Part shown: piece by piece, positions 51,591-61,290 of the stretch | Numbering within the stretch: the first letter of the stretch is position 1 | How the letters are laid out: each line of letters opens with the position of its first letter | NCBI GenBank assembly: GCA_963277665.1 | Contig: OY728131.1 | Span: forward strand, 1,392,238,688-1,392,302,687 | Direction of reading: 5' to 3' | Origin: Viscum album | Lineage: Eukaryota; Streptophyta; Magnoliopsida; Santalales; Viscaceae | Length of the DNA: 64,000 nt | Program-made: the position numbers and the translations under genes | Notes under the pieces: generated by a model | Database searches by the model: none | Told to the model about the DNA's origin: nothing | What the model saw: only the letters and a program-made list of their open reading frames with translations

Positions 51591-51912
51591 GTGTTTACCA
51601 ACGGTTGGCATAAACCGTTGGGGTTGATGGGATGAGGACATATTTACCAACGGTTATACAGAACCGTTGGAAAAGGAATGTCTAGGGAAGGATTTCCCAA
51701 CGGTTTAGTGAAACCGTTGGGAAAGGCCACCCCTTTGCCAACGGTTTCCCCAAACCGTTGGTAAAGGGGTGTCTTGGAGACACTTTAGCCAACGGTTCTA
51801 GTGAACTGTTGGGAAAAGTCCCCCTAGAGAACCCCTTTGCCAACGGTTCCCCTGAACCGTTGGGAAAAGGGTCCTTTCCCAATGGTTTTTAAAAACCGTT
51901 GGGAAAGAATTC
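51582..51912. repeat. CACTA subterminal hairpins: seven CCAACGGTT/AACCGTTGG pairs
   Basis: Seven inverted pairs follow each other about every 45-50 bp: at about 51,597, 51,646, 51,696, 51,738, 51,789, 51,839 and 51,877. Each has a 9-10-bp stem around CCAACGGTT and a loop of 6-9 bases. One arm in the fifth pair (AACTGTTGG) and one in the seventh (CCAATGGTT) carry a single change. In En/Spm the subterminal repeats bind the TNPA protein, so a similar role is likely here. The CAACGG core also fits a plant MYB-type site. Confidence 0.85.
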
Positions 51913-52005
51913 CACCAAATACAGGCACGGGCCTGCTCTCCCCCCATTCGGACAGAACCCTAAATTTCTTATCCAGCGGGGCTGCTCTCCCTCCTCTCGC
52001 GAACT

Positions 52006-52270
52006 CCCTCCATCCGAACATTGGAACAGGTGAAAACTCATCTGAAATCCGGTATTTTTTCCTTTATACACATATACTATCTTATTTTTATTGTTATTGA
52101 TCTCATATTTGAGTTTTAATTTGTCAATCGAGCTCCAACTCACTGCTAATCTTGAAATCCCCATCCGAATAGGTGAAAACCCAGCTGAATCATCTCGAAT
52201 CAGGTATTTTATTCTTTATACATATATGGTACCTTGTTTTTATTATTATTGATCAAATATTTTTGTTTTA
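52006..52270 (+). repeat. Duplicated ~105-bp leader segment with donor-like ends
   Basis: Two tandem-like copies about 152 bp apart begin CCATCCGAA. They continue with GGTGAAAAC(T/C)CA(T/G)CTGAAT-like text and end in AATC(C/A)GGTATTTT followed by a TTTATACA(C/T)ATATA segment and TATTGATC. Each copy carries a GGTATTTT splice-donor-like site, so the transposase transcript may have two alternative leader ends. The copies differ at about one base in five. Confidence 0.6.
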
Positions 52271-53428
52271 AGTTAGGATTTTGATGTGATTTCACCGTGA
52301 AAAACAGGGAAATGAATGAATATGTTGTTAATTAATTAGTTTCCTTTGGAATATCAGTTGTGTTATAATGCCCATGATTAATAAAGGGGTAATGTAATAA
52401 AAGAACTTGAATAAATACATTTTGGAAGTTGGGGTATGTTGCCTCTATGAGAGGTTTTTTGTTCTGTTTCATTGTATGTTGTAGGGTGTTTTATGGGGAT
52501 TAAGGTGACCAGTTGGACTTTCTGATATGTGGGGTTGTAATGTGATGGTTAGTGGGCATGGAGGTGACATGTGAAGTTGTATGATAGTGATGATGTGTGG
52601 TGGTGTTGTGTCGTGTGGAGGTGTTGCATGATGTAGTTTTGGTGTATGATGTGTGGTAAATGGATTTAATTAATTTAACATTAAATGAATGGACAATGTA
52701 AGTGTGAATGAAGTGGATTATAAATGAATGTGAGAAAGGCTATGTGTCTTGTGTGGTGGTGGTGTGGTTAATGTGTTTTATGGTAGTAGTGAAGTGTGTG
52801 ATTATGTAGTTAATGTGAACCCATAGGTTGAGTATTTTGTGCTATCTATATATCATGTATTTTTATGTTATTTCTACACATTCCCAACCAGAGTTGGATA
52901 AACTTACCAACAATCAGAGGTTTTGAGTTATGGGTATTATTTCCAATATCTAGGATGATGGTTATATGTTTGGATAGCTACCATGTCTTCCCTACTCTTC
53001 CTTAAAAAGTGATTGACCATGTGTTTTTAGGCAAGATGCGATGTGATTGTCCATGTGTATTCAGGTGAGATGTACTATGATTTCCCTAGTGTTTCCCGGT
53101 GAGGTGTGATGTGATAAGGCTATAATAAGATGTGGCATGTGGTTGGGGTCATGTAGGGTAGGAGGATGGCACAAGGTTGATGTTATTCATGTTCATGATA
53201 CCCTACTAATATGGTTATGGGATGAGGCATGCTGTTATGTGATATAACACATTAAGTTCTTGTTGGTTTTACATTTTTTCAATAACACATTTGTATGTTT
53301 TTTTCACATGTGTAGTTGATACCTTGATTATTTTCTTCCTTTATCGTTTACTTAAATGTATTTTCTATTAAAGTTAATTCCTATTGAATTGTTTATGACA
53401 AAATGACTTATATAAATTCTTTTTATAG
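52270..53428 (+). other. Probable leader intron of the transposase
   Basis: G/T-rich in its middle part (52,500-52,800, with many GTGTGGTGGTG runs) and free of long open frames. It ends TTTTTATAG, a good acceptor, one base before the transposase ATG. At 52,993-53,110 it contains three ~34-bp direct repeats. Confidence 0.5.
52993..53112. repeat. Three ~34-bp tandem repeats in the leader intron
   Basis: GATTGACCATGTGTTTTTAG, GATTGTCCATGTGTATTCAG and GATTTCCCTAGTGTTTCCCG begin successive units. Each continues G(G/T)(C/G)(A/)AGATG-like sequence at ~34-36-bp spacing. Confidence 0.65.
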
Positions 53429-53429
53429 A

Positions 53430-56400
53430 ATGGACAGAAGTTGGATATATGAAACCGATCGGATCTCAGACGATTTTCAAAACAATTAGGAGAGCTTTAT
53501 AGATTTTGCATTTCACAATGCTTCAGATAGTGGTCGCATACACTGCCCATGTTCCAATTGTGTTGGTAGACCTTGGTTGAGCCGTGAAGAAGTCAGCTAC
53601 CACATAACCAAAAATGGGTTTTAAGCAAACTACTTTGTGTGGTATCACAATGGGGAGAAAACGAAATCTCAAATTGGTGATGATCGAAATGAAAGGACTG
53701 GAATGGAGAATTTGTTAGATGATCGATTTCCGTTTATTCGTCATCATGAAAAAGAAAGGATTTCGACTAAAAAAGACTTCGATATGAGGACAGCTGATGC
53801 ATCTAGTGAAAATGATGATATTGATAGGGTGAAAAAATTTAATGATGCTGCCACGACTCCAGTATATCGACAATGCGATAAAATGAAAAAGCTGGAATTT
53901 ATAATCCGATTATTTCATGGGAAAACTATGTATGGGATTTCTAATATAGCAATCGATTACATTCTTACCCTCTTGAAGGATTTACTTCCAAATGATGCAG
54001 ATATTCCCTCAAACCACTATATGGCATGGAAGTTAGTTGAGGAACTTGGATTTTCAAGAAACAAAATTCATGCTTGCCCGAAAGATTTCAGTTTATTCTG
54101 GGAGGAAACCGCTGAATGAAATGATTGTATAAAATGTGGCACATCCCGCTGGAAGTCAAAATCTGATGGAACACCATCCCGCATTCCACGGAAAGTAATG
54201 TGGCACTTTCCATTGATCCCCAGACTCCAGAATCTTTTTATGTCTGATGACATATCAATAAAAATGAGATGGCATGATACCGAGAGAAAAAAGACTAATG
54301 ATGAGTTGGTTCATCCTGCAGATGGATTTGCATGGAAGAGATTTGATGCTCGACATCCTTATTTTTCAGCTGACGTGCGTAATGTGAGGTTGCGTCTTTC
54401 ATGAGACAGTTTTAATCCGTTTGGGCAGATGCTTACTTCGCACAGCACATGGCCAGTTTTTATACACATTTATAATCTTCCCCCATGGTTGTGTATGAAA
54501 AAACCTTTCACTTTCATGAGTATACTCATATCTGGTCCTTCTGATCCCGGCAATGATATTGATGTATACATTCAACCTTTAATAAAATAATTGAAACTTC
54601 TTTGGGATGTGGGTGTGCGCACATACGATGCATGTTCGAAAGACATATTTCAGATGCGTGTTGCGCTTATGTGGACGATCAATGATTTTCCAGCTTATGA
54701 AATGATTTCTGGATGGAGCACGAAGGGAAAACTATCATGTCCAGTTTGTATGAATAATACACGATCCAGAAGACTGAAACATCGTTGTAGTTTCAGTTTT
54801 ATGGGACATCGATGGTTCCTACCAAAGGATCATCTATATAGATTGAATCGTTGAAGATTTGGTAATACCATAGAGACCGATGATCCACCTCAGCGTATGT
54901 CTGGAACTGATGTGCATAATGAATTGAAAGATTGCAGTTTTTCATTCGGGAAGGGTCAAATGAAATCTGGAAAGAGAGAGAATGTTTCCATTGAAACCTG
55001 TTACCATTGGAGGAAGAGGATTATCTTTTTTGATTTGCCTTATTGGTCAACCAATTTGTTACGTCATTGCATAGATGTAACGCATATTGAAAAGAATATA
55101 TGTGAAATGTTGCTTTCAGTTCTTCTAAATGTCAAGGGGAAAACAAAAGATGATTTACGATCTCGGCGTGACTTGGTGGATTGGGGCATCAGACCAGAAT
55201 TGCATCCTGTGCGTATCAGTGAAAATAAATGGAAACTTCCATGTGCTTCTTATGTGATGACACCTATGGAAAAAAACAATTTCTGTAAGTATTAGAGACT
55301 ATTAGAGTTCCTGATGGGTATTCAAGCAACATATCTAAATGGGTCAACAAAAAAGAATTGAAGCTAAATTCTTTGAAGACTTATGATTATCACGTTCTAC
55401 TGCATGAGTTGCTTCCAATAGAAATTCGTCATCTTTTGTCCAATAATGTAAGGGTGGATTTTATTCGGTTGTGTAATTTGTTTAGAGATATTTGTGCTAA
55501 GAAGTTTTCCAAGTCTTTCTTGCAAAAAATTTTGACAGATGCCCCATTAATTTTGTGTGAGTTTGAGAAAATATTTCCTTCATCATTTTTCACATGCATG
55601 CTGCATCTGACTGTCCATATTCCCAATGAAATACTTCTCGGAGGACCTATTTCTTTTCGTTGGATGTATCCAACTGAAAGAAATATGTTCACATTAATGT
55701 CTTATGTCCGAAACAGAAATTACTCTGAAGGTTCTATCGTGAATGGTTACCTGGCCCAAGAATGTATGGATTTCTGCTCGATGTATTTGTCCTATCTTAC
55801 TACAAGATTGAATAGACCAATGAGAAATGAAGAAGAAAAGTATGAGAAAATTGAACCCAGTTTTCCATCACTTCCTCAAACAGGAGGAATTCCTGGATCA
55901 TATACATTGAAGACATTAAGCCATGAAGAGCGGCAGATGTCACATCGCACAGTTTTGTTCAACTGTGATTTGTTCGATGACTATATCAGGTATCTAAATT
56001 GATTATGTATATCTTACATATATATGTGTTAAACAATTCATATTTTTTATCTACAGGGAAAATAAAACAATGATAAATAGAAAGCATCGTTCTTTATCTT
56101 TGAGAAGGAGGGAGGCTTTGCATAGCAAAGATTTTTCTACTTGGTTAAAATTGAAGGAAAAAATATTACTATTTAAAATAATTAAATCAATATTTAATTA
56201 AGTTTAACAATCATTTATATTGCAGGTATTGAGTTTGTCTACTGACTCTGTCTCTGAGGAAATAAGAGCTTTGGCTTTTGGTCCTAATACCGTGGGTCGT
56301 GACTGTAAATCAATTGTTATCAATGGGTACAAATTTATTGTCACTGAACGAGAAAAGAATATGAGAACACAACATGATGGTGTTATGATTACTGCCACAA

Positions 56401-56852
56401 CAGATTGTTATGCCAGTGCATCAGATAGTAGACCGCAATTTGAAAATGTGGGTTATTATGGAGTCGTTGAGAAAATAATAATATTGGATTATTACTCTCA
56501 TGGACGACTCACAATGTTGAAATGCCATTGGTTTGATTCGATGATGAGACAAGGCACATTTATTGATGATTGTGGATTTCGAGTAATTAATATGACTCGC
56601 ACTCTTGCTACAGAAGAGCCATATGTGTTGGCATCAATGTCTAAACAAGTTTTTTATGTCAAAGACCAACTTGGACCTGAATTTTTTGTCATAGTTGAAG
56701 TAATTCCAAGACATATTTTTGATGATGGTGATGATGAAATTGACACTTTCTCTATTGGCATTGGAACCAATGAATTTATTTCTTTTGATGACTCCAATAG
56801 CTCAATTGTCAGATTTGATTGTGAACCTGAAGTTGTGGTTGAAAATATATAG
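53430..56852 (+). pseudogene. CACTA transposase, TNP2 type (Transposase_21), broken
   Basis: The transposase that would cut and paste the element. The ATG at 53,430 follows an acceptor (TTTATAG). The N-terminal zinc-type domain reads RIHCPCSNCVGRPWLSREEV, SYHITKNGF. The Transposase_21 core includes YIQPLI, LWDVGVRTYDAC, FQMRVALMWTINDFPAYEMI and SGWSTKGKLSCPVCM. A DUF4218 region follows at 55,358-55,990 (LLPIEIRHLL, FFTCMLHLTVHIPNEI, SFRWMYPTERNMF). A small exon lies at 56,057-~56,162 (SKDFSTWLK) and a DUF4216 exon at 56,226-56,852 (YYGVVEKIIILDYYSHGRLT, KCHWFDS). The junction 55,989/56,057 keeps frame (GT...AG). At least seven in-frame stops (near 53,490, 53,622, 54,117, 54,402, 54,588, 54,853 and 55,293) and a frameshift near 55,290 break exon 1. 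The donor after the small exon is not legible. Confidence 0.9.
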
Positions 56853-57239
56853 AATCATTCATCCATGTTCTCAATTATTTTGGTTTACCTCGAGTTGGGT
56901 TTGTAAGGTTGGTACTATTCAAATTGATTTAGTATTGATAACAAATATATTTTGGCAGACTTGACCGTTATGTGAATTTTCAATGTTTATTCGTTGCAGT
57001 TTTATTTGAATTGCATTTTCTAATTTGGAATTGAATTGTATTCAAACCTAGTCAAACAATATTTTTAACTTGGTAAACATTACAACTTGTATGATTTATT
57101 AAATCCATTCAAGCTCTTATAAAACAATTGATAGATAAATTACCAATGAATCCCCCTATTCCTCATATATTTATTTTTTTGGGTTACAATTTAGTTTCCT
57201 TTTTCTAATTAATTACATATTTGTTTTCAAAAGAAGGAA

Positions 57240-59547
57240 ATGCATCCTATTGAAGAGATACGAAGGAAAAAAATGATGGACAACAATCGTCGAATGACGG
57301 AGTTGGGAGTTCCACCATTAGTACCTGTTGTGAGTACTTTATTTCAAATATATATATTTAAAGAATATATAATGTCATGTGATTAATTTTGTTGTAAACA
57401 TTTTTGTAGGATCCACCTTTACGTCGACAGTTATTCGACGAGGAGCCTAGTACTGGTCCTAGTATTCAGGCCGGTGGTACGAGGGGGGTTTGTACCAGAG
57501 GTCGACGATCAGCTGCGCGTGCCCGACTAGACCCTACCCCTACCACTCATGACATGTCATCCTTACCACATTCTGATCTCGGTGTTCTGTTAGGGACACA
57601 CGGGATATTTAGGCCTCCCATGTTTTCGCTACCGTCTGCATCTTCTGCCCCATCATTTTCACATCCCATGATGATTCCCACTCCCCAGTCAGATGTTGTT
57701 CATACTGCTATCCCATCTTCTTTTCCTTCTATTTCTGTCTCTTTGAGCTTCCATATTCCTTCGTCCTCGACTCCTGTTCCAGCACAGGGTGTTCCATCTG
57801 TTTCTGTGGATCCGGCGGCACTTAGTGATCAGACTGGCGCAGGTATATTTATAAAACCTTAACAAAATTGTATAAAAATATTTATTTTCATTATAACATG
57901 TTTTGATAAAATATTTGTATTTTCTTTAATGACAGATACAGCTACTGACAGGAGGCGGGGCGAGGGCGTACACGCATGCGTTCGGTGTGGAATCGCCACA
58001 CACAGGTTATGGTAGATTATAATGAAGACAACCAAATGGTTGAGAAATCCGGGCAGCAATGTCGGAGTTTTTTGGCGACGTTTTCCAAATACTCCGACAT
58101 CATTCCCGTCAGCCCACTGTCATGGAGACATTTTCCACATGAAGTCCAGGATAGAGCTTGGGCAGAGATATGGGTAAAAAAATCTATTGTATTTAATGAC
58201 ATGAATTATTTTTGTATTTAAATGAATTAATATTTTGATGTCAGCTTCGATTTAATTTTCCCGATGGTGAGGGTGCTCGAGCGGAACGTCTAAAGGATTT
58301 AGGCGAGCTTTGGAGAGCCTACAAGTATGATTTTTATCTTGGATGGCGTGCTAGAGTTGGCACTGAGTTAGAGGCGGTTCCATTCGTGGATGACTGTCTT
58401 ATAGAGTAGTATCGTCAGATGATTACTCATTGGACGAGTACCCAGTTTAAGGTATGAATTAAATTTGAGGTATTTAAATAATAACTTTCATGTTTTGAAT
58501 TAATATTATACTTTGCATTATTTACTTTTATTTAGGAATCATCTGGAAAAAATAAAAAAAACATTGATGCAAAAAAATATCTCCACACACTAGGACGTAC
58601 GACGATGCCGGATCATTAGAGGAAGCAGGTATGACAATTTTTTATAAGTTTTCTTTACGACTTACATTTTCTTTTGTTTTCTCAATTATTTAATCGTGTG
58701 TTGATGTTTTCATATAGCATTAGTTTTCAATATCATTGTAGAGGAAAATACAGAATATTGAAGGACGTGTGCCTCGAGCAAAACTGTTTTTCTCGAGTAG
58801 ACGGAAAAAGGATGGAAGTGCCGTCAACAAAGCGACTCATCAGCAGATTGTAAGTTATAATCTATTGATTTTATATTTTAATATCTATTTTGTAACTTAA
58901 TAATATATTTATATTTGTAACATCTTGCTTTAGAGGCCCTCGATTCCCAAGAACCGGACAATTTTGGGCTTAAAGATCACCTACATCAGGTGTTAGGGGA
59001 GGAGCATCCTGGCAGAGTATGCTTCCGATCTAGGATAGCCCCGAAGAGGTATTGGCCCTCCTCAGGTATGAGCTGTAGTGGCACTGAGCTGCAGCAAGTT
59101 AGGGCACAGGCAGAACAGGCTGAGAAAAGGGCCACAGAGACGGCAGAACAGTCTGCTAGGGCAAACAATGCGTTTAAGAAATTTATTGAAGTTCTACGTC
59201 CAACACTTCCAGCAGAGGCCAGCCCAGCTTTGGATGAGTATATATCGTCGATACATTCTATATATGGTGCACCAGGTGACGGTTCTAGTGCTGCTCAGGA
59301 CGATGTTCAGCTTGACGATGATGATGGCGAGGAGGAGGGCGAGGACGAGGAGGAGGGCGAGGGCGAGGAGGAGGGAACTGAGGAGGGAAAGGACGATGAT
59401 GGGGACGAGGACGATGATGGGGACAAGGATGAGGGTGATGATGATGGTGATGATGATGATGGTGGTGATGGTGATGGTGATGGTGATGGTGATGATGGTT
59501 ATGATGGTGAGGGTGATGTGGGACAAATTGATCCATTTCATTTTTGA
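57240..59547 (+). pseudogene. Second CACTA ORF, TNP1-like (Transposase_24), multi-exon
   Basis: Probably the accessory DNA-binding transposition protein. Exon 1 starts MHPIEEIRRKKMMDNNRRMT (57,240) and ends VPPLVPV before GTGAGT (57,329). Exon 2 (57,411-57,842) is Pro/Ser-rich. A third exon near 57,952-58,169 reads RMRSVWNRHTQVMVDYNEDN and SWRHFPHEVQDRAWAEIW. Further exons near 58,245-58,450 (FPDGEGARAERLKDLGELWR, YKYDFYLGWRAR), 58,538-58,620, 58,742-58,848 (PRAKLFFSSRRKKDGSAVNK) and 58,933-59,547. The last has a heptad-like segment (LQQVRAQAEQAEKRATETAE) and an acidic Asp/Gly/Glu tail. An in-frame TAG at about 58,410 (DDCLIE, stop), a TAG at about 58,617 and an unclear phase at 57,842/57,936 suggest it is broken. 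Exon limits are my estimate. Confidence 0.7.
59320..59520 (+). repeat. GAC/GAG and GAT/GGT microsatellite in the acidic tail
   Basis: Imperfect runs of GAGGAG/GAC followed by GATGGT/GATGAT repeats code for the Glu/Asp/Gly tail of the second CACTA ORF. The repeats stay in frame with the ORF. Confidence 0.85.
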
Positions 59548-59692
59548 CTAATATTACTCAGATTTGATATTTAATCTATTCTAGTTGTTGGTTTTATCTA
59601 GACTCGTAGTATAGTATTGGAGTTGAGTTATTTTTATATATTATCTGTTTTTATGGATGTTGTTGTCTTTTAGTGGTTGTGTGTTTGGCAAC
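59548..59692 (+). other. 3' end of the second ORF transcript, no CACTA terminus
   Basis: AT-rich, probably 3' untranslated sequence. It contains neither a CACTA terminus nor CCAACGGTT repeats, and runs directly into the C-rich minisatellite. Confidence 0.45.
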
Positions 59693-61290
59693 TCCCTCCT
59701 TCCTGGACCCCGGACAGCCCCCCAGACAGCCCCCCACCCTCCTCCCTGAACCCCGGACACCCCCCCGGACAGCCCCCTGGACAGCCCCCCGAACAGCCCC
59801 CCCACCCTCCTCCCTGGACCCCGGACAGCCCCCCAGACAGCCCCCCGGACAGCCCCCCAAACAGCCCCCCCACCCTCCTCCCTGGACCCCGAACAACACC
59901 CCGGACACTCCCCAGACAGCCCCCCGAACAGCCCCCCCCCCCCCCCCCCACCCTCCTCTTTGGACCCCGGACACCCCCCGAACACCCCCCGACAGCCCCC
60001 CGAACATCCCCCGGACAGCCCCCCACCCACCTCCTTGTACCCCAGACAGCCCCCCGAACAGCCCCCCGGACAGCCCCCCAGACAGCCCCCCGAACACCCC
60101 CCCCCCCCCCCACCCTCCTCCTTGGACCCCGGACACCCCCCGGACACCCCCCCCCCCCCCCACCCCGACAGCCCCCCGAACAACCCCCGGACAGCCCCCC
60201 GGACACCCCCCCCCCACCCACCTCCTTGTACCCCGAACAGCCCCCTGAACAGCCCCCCGGACAGCCCCCCGAACAGCCCCCCCCCCCCCCCCCCCCACCT
60301 CCTTGTACCCCGGACAACCCCCCGGACACCCCCCGAACATCCCCCAGACACCCCCCGGACAACCATCCGAACACCCCCCCCCCCCCCCCACCCTCCTCCT
60401 TGGACCCCGGACACCCACCGGACACCCCCCGAACACCCCCCGAACACCCCCCGGACAGCCCCCCGGGCAGCCCCCCGAAAAGCCCCCCACCCTCCTCCCT
60501 GGACCCCGGACAACCCCCCAGACACCCCCCCGGACAGCCCCGGACAGCCACCCGAACAGCCCCCCACCCTCCTCCTTGGACCCCAGACACCCCCCGAACT
60601 CCCCCCAAACACCCCCCGAACACCCCCCGGACAGCCCCCCGAACAGCCCCCCCCCCCCACCCTCCTCCTTGGACCCCAGACACCTCCCGAACACCCCCCG
60701 GACAGCCCCCCGAACAACCCCCGGACAGCCCCCCGGACATCCCCCCCACCCACCTCCTTGTACCCCGGACAACCCCCCGAACACCCCCACGGACAGCCCC
60801 CCGAACACCCCCCGGACACCTCCCAGAAAACCCTCTGAACACCCCGCCGGACAGCCCCTAGACAGCCCCCCGAATAGCCCCCCCCCCCCCCCCCCCCCCT
60901 CCTCCTTGGACCCCGGACAGCCCCCCGGACACCCCCCCCCCCCCCCACCCTCCTCCTTGGACCCCGGACAGCCCCCCGGACATTCCCCGGACAGCCCCCC
61001 GAACAGCCCCCCCCCCCCCCCCCCCTCCTCCTTGGACCCCAGACATCCCCCCGAACACCCCCACGAACACCCCCCGGACACTCCCCGGACAGCCCCCCGA
61101 ACAGCCCCCCACCCTCCTCCTTGGACCTCGGACAACCCCCCGAACACCCCCCGGACAGCCCCCCGAACAGCCCCCGGACAGCCCCTAGACATCCCCCCCC
61201 CCCTCCCTGGACCCCGGACAGCCCCCTGGACACTCGCCGGACAGCAACCCGTACAGCCCCCCCCCTGGACCCCGGACACTCCCCAGACCC
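59693..61290. repeat. C-rich minisatellite, 12-bp unit with higher-order spacing
   Basis: The unit is G(G/A)ACA(G/C)CCCCCC (11-12 bp) on the plus strand. It is punctuated every ~50-110 bp by CC(A/)CCCTCCTCC(T/C)TGGACCCC, about 19 times (for example near 59,737, 59,806, 59,873, 60,111, 60,389, 60,659, 61,021, 61,108 and 61,200). Several C runs exceed 10 bases (for example 59,930-59,949, 60,283-60,296, 60,879-60,898). The region is almost stop-free on both strands because the unit codes for Pro/Asp/Ser/Thr/Asn or Gly/Cys/Val/Arg tetrapeptides. These frames are a property of the repeat and are not taken as genes. The minus strand has G6 runs separated by 6-base loops. Confidence 0.95.

Larger units (their letters stand above)
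51561..59690 (+). mobile_element. CACTA (En/Spm-type) DNA transposon, right end not found
   Basis: It starts with CACTACTGGAAATAGG, a CACTA terminal inverted repeat. Subterminal hairpin repeats, a spliced-looking leader, a TNP2-type transposase and a second TNP1-like ORF follow, all on the plus strand, which is the classic order of autonomous plant CACTA elements. No reverse-complement terminus (CCAGTAGTG) or CCAACGGTT-type subterminal repeats were seen after the second ORF. The true end is beyond the window or has been lost to the tandem DNA. Stops in both genes indicate a defective copy. Confidence 0.88.

Noticed and set aside
51682..52164. Several 65-91-codon frames on both strands at the CACTA end
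   Set aside because: They run through the hairpin repeats and leader. Their repeated GEPLAKG/VPLNRWEKG-type text simply translates CCAACGGTT repeats.
54068..56398. Minus-strand frames of 61-87 codons inside the transposase
   Set aside because: They are antisense shadows of the TNP2 coding sequence.
59285..59536. His-rich 83-codon and Ile/Thr-rich 115-codon frames on the minus strand
   Set aside because: They are the reverse complement of the GAT/GGT runs that code for the acidic tail of the plus-strand CACTA ORF.
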